From positions 1 through 12,639 of the forward strand of contig URXI01000097.1 of the NCBI GenBank assembly GCA_900551775.1: a stretch of DNA of 12,639 nucleotides. The letters are read 5' to 3'. The notes beneath the pieces are model-generated. The model had not been told where the DNA came from. It did no database searches and saw nothing but the letters and a program-made list of their open reading frames with translations. A program made the position numbers and the translations under genes. How positions within the stretch are numbered: the stretch's first letter is position 1; every line of letters begins with the position of its first letter. The DNA is from an uncultured Eubacterium sp. Its GTDB lineage: Bacteria > Bacillota > Clostridia > Peptostreptococcales > Anaerovoracaceae. Positions 1 through 6,000 of the stretch are shown one piece after another.

Positions 1-14
1 TTCCGCCAGGGGTT

Positions 15-31
15 TCAGGGGTATCCCCTGA
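15..31. repeat. Perfect 7-bp inverted repeat with 3-nt loop
   Basis: TCAGGGG and CCCCTGA flank a TAT loop, forming a very GC-rich short hairpin. There is no U-tract directly after it on either strand, so it is a poor intrinsic terminator alone. On the plus strand the right arm reads TATCCCCTGAC, which loosely resembles the ATCCTG core of RP4-type nic sites but is not a match. It could be a relaxase or accessory-protein binding site, which is inference only. Confidence 0.6.
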
Positions 32-73
32 CAAGCACTTTTTCTCCCTTTGGGAGTAAAAAGGGTCTGCTTG
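32..73. repeat. Long imperfect inverted repeat (nested stem-loop)
   Basis: From outside to inside, CAAGCA (32-37) pairs with TGCTTG (68-73), CTTTTT (38-43) with AAAAAG (58-63), and CTCCC (44-48) with GGGAG (52-56), around a TTT loop. One unpaired base (57) and a four-base bulge (64-67) interrupt the right side. The 17 paired positions are well beyond what is expected by chance in 42 bases. It begins one base after the GC-rich hairpin at 15-31. On the minus strand it lies about 20 bases after the DUF3846 stop. It may be part of an oriT, a terminator or a leader structure. Confidence 0.6.
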
Positions 74-93
74 CTAAAGTTATACCGAGAAAA

Positions 94-501
94 TTATCTC
101 TCCCATTCCGATGACCTTGACTTAAGATCTTTAGCCACGACACCTGATGATGTATAGAAAAATGCCTCTGGGTTTTTAAACCGTTCCATATATTTTCTCT
201 CCTGCTCAGGCGTGAGGGAAAGAAGTTTCTCACTTTCAATTGGCGCATTACACAAGAAAAAATCCCCGAAAATGATTTCTTTAATCCCTCCATTTCTATC
301 ATAAATCGCGCGATTTGCCTTTGAACTGTTGTACTTTCCTTCTTCGTTACAGATGATTGCCACATCGTCATCAAAGGGCATATATTCCTCGATCCACCCG
401 CCGACAAGCCGCTGCATTGCCTCCAGGCTGTCTTCGATTTCTACCATTTCCGGCTTTTCATGTGGTCTTATCACCATGACTTTAAGTTTCTGCTTTTCCA
501 T
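94..501 (-). CDS. DUF3846 domain-containing protein
   Basis: This 135-residue protein has the layout of the DUF3846 family, small proteins of unknown function common in conjugative elements of Firmicutes and in some phages. The N-terminal part is a short beta-rich segment around KLKVMVIRPHEKPEMVEIED. It is followed by a helix containing EAMQRLVGGWIEEY, and then the family hallmark: an ICNEEGK segment, an NRAIYD segment and a GDFFLCNAP segment (about residues 55-90). The C-terminal tail is charged and ends in -WER. I chose the ATG at 501, two bases after the RadC-like stop. An in-frame ATG at 516 (five residues longer) has an AGAAAGG directly against it and is less well spaced. The reading frame also runs open upstream to 651, but that stretch overlaps the RadC-like gene and is a shadow. 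It is the last gene before the non-coding left end and is probably translationally coupled to the gene before it. The function is unknown. Confidence 0.85.
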   Translation of the reverse strand: MEKQKLKVMVIRPHEKPEMVEIEDSLEAMQRLVGGWIEEYMPFDDDVAIICNEEGKYNSSKANRAIYDRNGGIKEIIFGDFFLCNAPIESEKLLSLTPEQERKYMERFKNPEAFFYTSSGVVAKDLKSRSSEWER

Positions 502-503
502 TC

Positions 504-995
504 CTATCTTTCCCATCCTTTCTCCGCTGCCCTTCCCGCATTCACTCGAATTCGTTCCATGCGTCCGTCCTCCACAAAGCTGTAATACTTGCCGGGGTCC
601 TGTCCGCAAATGATGCCGTCCACCACTTGGATTTCCATCACTGTACCGCATCTGACCAGCTTTTCCATGACCTCTATGTCTGCTTGCGATGGTTTCAGCA
701 TACCGCTTGGATGATTATGAACCATGATGATTCCTGCAGCATTGGATAAAATGCAGCTCTTGAATATATCCTTCATACTGGCGATACAGGTATCCAGAGC
801 GCCTATACTGGCAATATTGATATTGATAGGGCGGCCGGCAGCATTCAGGTTGATAATGCACAGTGCCTCTCTGTCATAGTCTGCAAGTTCCCTGCTTAAC
901 AGATTGACTGCTGCTTTTGGTGTATCGATTTCGTCATCGCTGTAAAGTGACCTCTCCCTCACCAGCCGCACATTGACCATGTCCAAGTTATACAT
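504..995 (-). CDS. RadC-like JAB (MPN/JAMM) domain protein
   Basis: This 163-residue protein consists of the RadC-type JAB/MPN domain alone; the helix-hairpin-helix N-terminus of chromosomal RadC is absent. The metal-site motif is clear: HNHPSG with the two histidines at residues 93 and 95, then SQAD with Ser103 and Asp106, matching the JAMM pattern HxH...SxxD. Upstream is a typical core with DREALCIINLNAAGRPI and a SILSNAAGIIMV strand. Proteins of this kind are widespread in conjugative elements and plasmids (compare the YkfG/YeeS-type DUF2466 proteins). Their biochemical role is not established, and the older DNA-repair assignment is doubtful. The start at 995 is preferred because TTGGAGG (1005-1011) lies nine bases before it. 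The ATG at 1004 touches that same sequence with no spacing. The start overlaps the end of the 49-codon ORF (ATGTATAA), suggesting coupling. It ends two bases before the DUF3846 gene. Confidence 0.9.
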   Translation of the reverse strand: MYNLDMVNVRLVRERSLYSDDEIDTPKAAVNLLSRELADYDREALCIINLNAAGRPININIASIGALDTCIASMKDIFKSCILSNAAGIIMVHNHPSGMLKPSQADIEVMEKLVRCGTVMEIQVVDGIICGQDPGKYYSFVEDGRMERIRVNAGRAAEKGWER

Positions 996-1137
996 CGGTC
1001 TCATCCTCCAAGGTTACACTTATAGCCTGCCCCGGCCTGAGACAATCGAATATTTCCTTCAGTTCGCCAAATGACTTTATAATGATTTCAGCGGACCCGC
1101 TCTTCTCTTTTCTTTGCTTTTCTTGCTCGTAATTCAT
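988..1137 (-). CDS. Small 49-residue protein, overlapping both neighbours
   Basis: A short ORF, not recognised as a named family, but well supported as coding. Its ATG at 1137 is preceded by AAAGGA with an eight-base spacing. It begins inside the 3' end of the Toprim gene (50-base overlap, different frame) and its TAA at 990-988 overlaps the ATG of the RadC-like gene. It fills the gap that would otherwise separate these genes. The product starts with a charged segment (MNYEQEKQRKEKSGS) and continues as an apparent strand-helix-strand unit (AEIIIKSFGELKEIFDCLRP, then QAISVTLEDE). That alternation of hydrophobic residues is more protein-like than a random frame would give. It could be a small folded accessory protein, or its translation could mainly serve to deliver ribosomes to the RadC-like start. 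Confidence 0.65.
   Translation of the reverse strand: MNYEQEKQRKEKSGSAEIIIKSFGELKEIFDCLRPGQAISVTLEDETDV
1005..1011 (-). promoter_or_regulatory. Ribosome binding site that fixes the RadC-like start
   Basis: TTGGAGG on the minus strand ends immediately before an ATG at 1004 and nine bases before the ATG at 995. Usable Shine-Dalgarno spacing is about 5-10 bases, so this site supports the shorter start. It lies within the coding sequence of the 49-codon ORF, which would place terminating ribosomes next to it. Confidence 0.7.
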
Positions 1138-2023
1138 CGTTTACATCCTTTCCGCAGGCTGGAAAATCCAGCCTGACTTCATACTTTTCAGTTAAGGTTT
1201 CTTGTAAGTATTTCGCTGCTCTATGCCCTGCATCGTCATGATCAAAATGTAGATTAATCGTTTTCAGGCCTTCTGTTTTTTTCAAATAATCTTCAAGTCC
1301 CGCAGGCAGCCTGCCATTTTTAAAATTAGATATTCCGCCAAGTGACAGGCAGCATTTGCTCTTCCACGGTTCACCGTCTTCCTTCACCAATGTAAGATAT
1401 GACAGCACGTCTATGGCGCTTTCAAAGACGTGGAGGCTATCCAGCTGCGTCCCGATAATGCGAAAAGAGAAAGCCTTACGGCTTCCCCTTACTTCGCCCA
1501 TGATTCTGTTTTTATGAATTGAGCGGTAGGCTGCATAAGCAGCCTTACCGCCGTCGTCAAATCCGACAAAGACTGCATTATGATAAGGCTCTGCTTCGTA
1601 GAGCAATCCTTTCGCAATGCAGACGTGGAGGATTTCGATGTCAATCCCCCGTTGGAGCAGGTAATTGATCACCCGGTTATTGTTTACACAGGGCTCCGGC
1701 AAGGCGAATCCCAATGATTCTTGCTCGTCTGGAATTGGCTCAGGTTCCAGTACCGGGATCCTTTCCAATCGCAAAATGTATGCCACAGCTTTGGTAAACT
1801 CCATTCCTTCCACTTTGACAAGGTAATCCAGTGCGCTGACGCCGCCAATACTTCCCGCCCACCAAAACCATTTTCCGTTAGATAATTTCAAGCTGCTATG
1901 TTTTCGTGCTCCATAAGAATTTGCACCTAATCGAATCAGCTCACCTGGTTCATAAACCCTGAAATAAGTCAGAAGGTCAAGCTTCCGTGCTTCTGCGATC
2001 ATTTCTTTTGCGTAGTATGTCAT
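1088..2023 (-). CDS. DUF3991 and Toprim domain-containing protein (primase-like)
   Basis: This 311-residue protein is of the DUF3991-Toprim type found in Tn1549-like conjugative elements. The N-terminal half (about residues 1-85) resembles the DnaG-type N-terminal module in layout, with HSSLKLSNGKWFWW and GGVSALDYLVKVEGMEF, but has no zinc-binding cysteine/histidine cluster. The Toprim fold follows from about residue 195: the catalytic glutamate is in VFESAIDVLSYL (Glu201), the acidic motif is DHDDAG (261-266), and the last acidic segment is KDVND (292-296). These are the metal-binding motifs of Toprim primases, topoisomerases and nucleases. A role in priming or processing element DNA during transfer or replication is likely but inferred. 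The start at 2023 is nine bases after the DUF5688 stop, with purine-rich GATGAGGTGCAGGA acting as ribosome binding site. The lysine/arginine-rich 3' end overlaps the 49-codon ORF. Confidence 0.88.
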   Translation of the reverse strand: MTYYAKEMIAEARKLDLLTYFRVYEPGELIRLGANSYGARKHSSLKLSNGKWFWWAGSIGGVSALDYLVKVEGMEFTKAVAYILRLERIPVLEPEPIPDEQESLGFALPEPCVNNNRVINYLLQRGIDIEILHVCIAKGLLYEAEPYHNAVFVGFDDGGKAAYAAYRSIHKNRIMGEVRGSRKAFSFRIIGTQLDSLHVFESAIDVLSYLTLVKEDGEPWKSKCCLSLGGISNFKNGRLPAGLEDYLKKTEGLKTINLHFDHDDAGHRAAKYLQETLTEKYEVRLDFPACGKDVNDELRARKAKKREERVR

Positions 2024-2032
2024 TCCTGCACC

Positions 2033-2968
2033 TCATCGCTCTATGTCTTTCCGCTTTTCCCTGGCCTCCGGGACAATCGTGATTTCCTTTGTTTCCCTGT
2101 CGTACTCATAAATACGGTTATCCAGTTGCTCACGTTCTGACACAACTTCCCGATTGGCTGTCCTTAAGGTATCCTCCAGTTCTCTGGCAGAAAGCATACT
2201 GTGCTTCTTTGAGCACAGCATCACCTCATGGATACTGGACGGAATGATATAAAAATCACTGTCCTGCCGATTAGCAATACCTTGCATTACCTCAGGATAA
2301 AACATTGCTACAGCACCATGAGGGCTTTCATTGCTTCGCAAAACATATATTTCCTGTGTGTCAAGAGGCGTTATGCCGTCCATTAAATTTGACTTGGTAT
2401 CAAAGAGCATCGACAGCCCCAGCGGCTGCAGATTCACTCCCTTGTCCTTCACTGAATTCTGGGTTGCTACACGATCCAGCAAATCAACGTCAACACCCCA
2501 TTTTGCCATCAGTTCGTTACTGATCTTCGCTCCACAGTTAGGCGCAACCTCCATGATGTACATTTTAGCTAAATTCCCGGTCACCTTATATGGGTGCATT
2601 GACAGCAGCTCCCTGCAGCCCTTTCGATTGACTACATGCAGATAGACCTTGTCTTTCATCTTATCAAAGTCACGGAAATCATCTGTTTTAAAATCAGGTG
2701 TATGCCGTGCATCCGGTATTAATTCATTGGCAAAGCCTTCCACAACTTCATTGACTGACATGCCGTTTCGAATGCATTTATACATATCCTCCAAATAAAG
2801 TGTAGGGGCAATTTTCTGGCCCGGTGCTTGCAGGCAGACGGAGTGAAGCTCCTGTCCATTGTATTTCAAATATTTTGATACGACGATCTCGCCTCCCTGA
2901 TACTCTTTTGGCATATAATCCTTTGCCCTTTCTACGAAATAATTGCTGAATTCTTCAAATGATATCAT
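2033..2968 (-). CDS. DUF5688 family protein
   Basis: This 311-residue soluble protein has no signal peptide or membrane segment. I recognise it as DUF5688, a family of unknown function typical of clostridial conjugative elements. Visible hallmarks are the N-terminal MISFEEFSNYFVERAKDYMP segment and a TLYLEDMYKCIRNGMSVNEV segment. A central KVYLHVVNRKGCRELL follows, where the family reads a similar 'hlVNyerN' type strand, then GATVSNELMAKWGVD-like residues (here GAKISNELMAKWGVD). Near the C-terminus are GAVAMFYPEVM and FYIIPSSIHEVML, followed by a charged helix. No catalytic motif is evident. Translation starts at 2968 behind AAGGAGGT (2977-2984). The ATG overlaps the stop of the 35-codon ORF in an ATGA arrangement, so coupling is likely. 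Position between the helicase and Toprim genes suggests a role in the DNA-handling module, but this is inferred from location only. Confidence 0.85.
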   Translation of the reverse strand: MISFEEFSNYFVERAKDYMPKEYQGGEIVVSKYLKYNGQELHSVCLQAPGQKIAPTLYLEDMYKCIRNGMSVNEVVEGFANELIPDARHTPDFKTDDFRDFDKMKDKVYLHVVNRKGCRELLSMHPYKVTGNLAKMYIMEVAPNCGAKISNELMAKWGVDVDLLDRVATQNSVKDKGVNLQPLGLSMLFDTKSNLMDGITPLDTQEIYVLRSNESPHGAVAMFYPEVMQGIANRQDSDFYIIPSSIHEVMLCSKKHSMLSARELEDTLRTANREVVSEREQLDNRIYEYDRETKEITIVPEAREKRKDIER

Positions 2969-3072
2969 CTCTGTTGACCTCCTTTTGCTGCGCTAATACG
3001 GTTTAGATACATAATCAGCCTCAATTTCTCTCTGCTTTTCCTGAAAGTTTCAAGTTTCCAAGCTACATCCAT
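2965..3072 (-). CDS. Short 35-residue ORF, probable leader or small basic protein
   Basis: This ORF starts nineteen bases after the helicase stop and has a near-perfect ribosome binding site (AAAGGAGGG at 3081-3089, AAGGAGG nine bases before the ATG). Its TGA overlaps the ATG of the DUF5688 gene as ATGA, and the DUF5688 ribosome binding site lies within its last ten codons. The predicted product is basic and helical in appearance (MDVAWKLETFRKSREKLRLI and then MYLNRISAAKGGQQR), with no recognised domain. Two strong ribosome binding sites within about 110 bases are hard to explain unless the ORF is translated. It may encode a small protein, or it may exist to couple translation of the downstream gene. 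Which of these applies cannot be told from sequence alone. Confidence 0.6.
   Translation of the reverse strand: MDVAWKLETFRKSREKLRLIMYLNRISAAKGGQQR
2977..2984 (-). promoter_or_regulatory. Ribosome binding site of the DUF5688 gene
   Basis: AAGGAGGT, fully complementary to the 3' end of 16S rRNA, lies eight bases before the ATG at 2968 and inside the 35-codon ORF. Translation of that ORF would cross this site, giving a direct means of coupling. Confidence 0.8.
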
Positions 3073-3080
3073 TTCTAATT

Positions 3081-3089
3081 CCCTCCTTT
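3081..3089 (-). promoter_or_regulatory. Ribosome binding site of the 35-codon ORF
   Basis: AAAGGAGGG is placed in the nineteen-base gap between the helicase stop (3093-3091) and the ATG at 3072. It is the main reason to regard the short ORF as translated. Using it for the DUF5688 start instead would need a spacing above 100 bases, which is not feasible. Confidence 0.75.
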
Positions 3090-3090
3090 G

Positions 3091-6000
3091 CTACCGCTCT
3101 CGAGCGTCCCTGTTACTCACTGGAACTTCATCGTTTACCTCATATATCATCTCATTTTCAGATTTATCCAAGTTTAGGAAGACGTTCAGCTCATCTAGAC
3201 GTTTACACTTTTCCTGCAGTTCCTGCTCCTGCGGAAAATTCTTCATCACCTCCTTTTTAGCAAGCTCAACCTGTACTTTTAATTCCGAGAGCTGATTTTC
3301 CGTTTCCCTTTTTCTTTTTTCAAGTCCGGATATCAGGTTATCGATTCGGGTGAGATTACCGTGGATGTCTTTTCCCAAGCTGACTTCATAGCTGATTTTA
3401 CCTCTGAGCGTCAGTATAAATTCCTGCTCAATCATGTGAAAAGACAGTTCCATTTCGAAACCTCTGTAGTTTCCAATGTGAACGGGCACTGTACTGTTTA
3501 CCTGCCTGCAGGCCTCCAGCAGTGCTTCTCCTGCATCCGCCTTTTCTGTCCATTTATGATTGAATACGGTCATTCCCGAAAAGCCTCCGTCATTGTTCAC
3601 AGCCATAAGGATGTCTTCCCCTATTCCCGCAAGCTCTTCTTCCAGCTGTTTCTGTGCTTGTGGGTAGTACCTGACCAATTTATCCTCAAGAGAATACCTG
3701 CTGCTCATGAAATTTTGTTTGAGCAGCTTCAGTTTGGACACCTGGATATCCAGGTCCATCTTCTCTTTGATCAATGGATTTCCCGTAGCCAGCATTTTAA
3801 TCTCCGCATAGGATAGCGCTGCCTCGTCAACATCCTCTGCACTCCGCACAGGACTCTTGCTGCTCATGACCTGTGAGATAAATTTCTGCTTATTCTCGAC
3901 AAGCTGGTACAGATATGCATCAAAGGTCTCTTCCGTCACATACCTGTAAATCTGCACTTTTGGATTTTGGTTCCCCTGTCTGACGATACGGCCTGCCCGC
4001 TGTTCCAAATCCGAAGGCCGCCACGGACAGTCCAGGTCATGTGATGCAATCAGTCTGTCCTGCACATTGGTACCGGCTCCCATCTTAGCCGTTGAGCCGA
4101 TCAGCACCCTTACCTCTCCCCTCCTTACTTTCCCGAAAAGCTCCTTCTTTTTCACTTCCGTAGATGCCTCATGAATAAAACAGATTTCCTTTTGGGGAAT
4201 CCCCCGCGAAACAAGCTTGGAGCGAAGATCGTCATAGACATTAAATGTGCCATCACTCCTCGGCGTAGAAAGGTCGCAAAACACCAGCTGCGTCAGTCTG
4301 CCCGCCTGTGTCTTTTCCCAGATAGCAAAGACTTTTCCCGCACAGACATTGACCTTGCTGCCTTCATCGTCTGGCAGTGCATCATTAATGAGTCTCTGAT
4401 CCAGCGCCAGTTTCCTTCCGTCATTGGTAATGTTCAGCATATTATCTACATCTGCGGCCACCATTCCCTTTCTGACCTTTTCCGCACGTTCTGAAAGGCT
4501 TTCTACCAGATCTCTCTGTATCTGGCTAGGTTTTACTGCTACATTAATATATTCCGCTTCCGGTACGGGGAGCTGAAGCATATCGGCAGTCTGAATATCC
4601 GCCACCTGCATGAACATCGTCATCAATTCCGGCAGATTATAAAACCTTGCAAAGCGGGTCTTCGCCCGATATCCGGTTCCTTCAGGCGACAACTCGACGG
4701 CAGTCACCGTTTCCCCGAAAGTCGATGCCCATCCGTCAAAATGGTTGAGACCCTGCTCATCGAGAGCATGTTTCTGCAGATATCTCTGCATTGTATACAT
4801 CTCCACCATAGAATTGCTGATCGGTGTCCCTGTCGCAAAAATAACCCCCTTCCCCCCTGTCAACTCGTTAAGGTACTGTGTCTTCATATATAAATCCGAA
4901 CTTTTCTGCGCCTCCGTCTGGGCGATGCCTCCCACGTTCCGCATCTTTGTGTATAGATACAGATTCTTAAAGTAATGGGCTTCATCAACGTAAATCCGAT
5001 CCACGCCGAGTTCCTCAAAAGTCACCACGTCATCTTTCCTTTCCTGTTCATTTAAGCGCTCCAATCTCGCCTCTATTGCCTTCCTGCTTTTTTCTAGTTG
5101 TTTTACAGTATACCTTTCGCCATTCTGTGCCTTTGCATTCTCAATTCCAGTTTCAATTTCATCCACCTGCTGTTTGAGGTATCTGATCTGGTTTTCTGTA
5201 GATAATGGGATTTTTTCAAACTGGGAATGCCCTATGATAATCGCATCAAAATCTCCCGTTGCTATCCTGCCGCAAAATCTCTTTCTTCTCTTTTTTTCAA
5301 AATCCTTCTTTGTCGCAACGAGGATGTTTGCTGCCGGATAAAGCCTCATAAACTCACTCGCCCACTGTCCCGTAAGATGGTTCGGGACGACAAACAGCGA
5401 TTTCGTGCAGAGTCCCAGCCTCCTGCTTTCCATAGCGGCGGCAGCCATTTCATAAGTCTTTCCTGCGCCGACCGCATGGGCGAGCAATGTGTTCCCTCCA
5501 TAGAGAATATGGGCGACTGCATTGGCCTGGTGTTCTCTGAGCCTGACTTCGGGGTTCATCCCCGAAAACTTGATATGGCTTCCATCGTATGATCTGGGAC
5601 GGATTGAGTTAAACCGGTTATTATATATTCCGGTCAGCCGTTCCCTGCGTTCAGGATCTGACCAGATCCAATCTGCAAACGCCTGCTTGACTGCCTCCTG
5701 TTTCGCCTGTGCGATGGCAGTTTCCTGTTTGTTGAGAACCACCTTCCGTTTTCCGTCCTCCATGATATAGTCAAAGACGCGCACGTCTTTGAGGTTCAAT
5801 ATCTCCTCAAAAATTTTGTAACCGCTGACCCGTTTTGTTCCATAAGTGCTGTAGGAATTTAGGTTTCCTTTATCAACAGATTTGCCGTCAATATGCCATT
5901 CTCCCGTTATATTGTTGTACCCGACGGAGATGCTCTTTCGCATATATGACGGCGTGTGGAACAGTTGAAACAGAAACTCTTCGATAATGTCATCTGGAAT

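Larger units (their letters stand above)
1..93. other. Non-coding end after the operon; candidate oriT or terminator region
   Basis: No minus-strand start codon is visible in these bases, so the stretch after the DUF3846 stop appears non-coding. It holds two neighbouring inverted repeats (15-31 and 32-73), listed separately. In Tn1549-type elements the mobilisation genes (MobC-like protein and relaxase) commonly lie near this gene set, and origins of transfer are short intergenic regions rich in inverted repeats. That makes an oriT a reasonable inference. A transcription terminator or a structured 5' leader of the next gene are alternatives. The downstream gene is outside the window, so none of these can be settled here. 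Confidence 0.35.

Noticed and set aside
15..407. A 130-codon minus-strand open frame across the DUF3846 gene
   Set aside because: It overlaps the recognised DUF3846 frame, has no family features, and runs into the inverted-repeat region.
502..651. Upstream extension of the DUF3846 frame to an ATG at 651
   Set aside because: It would overlap the conserved C-terminal half of the RadC-like gene, and the translated extension looks unlike the family; starts at 501 or 516 fit better.
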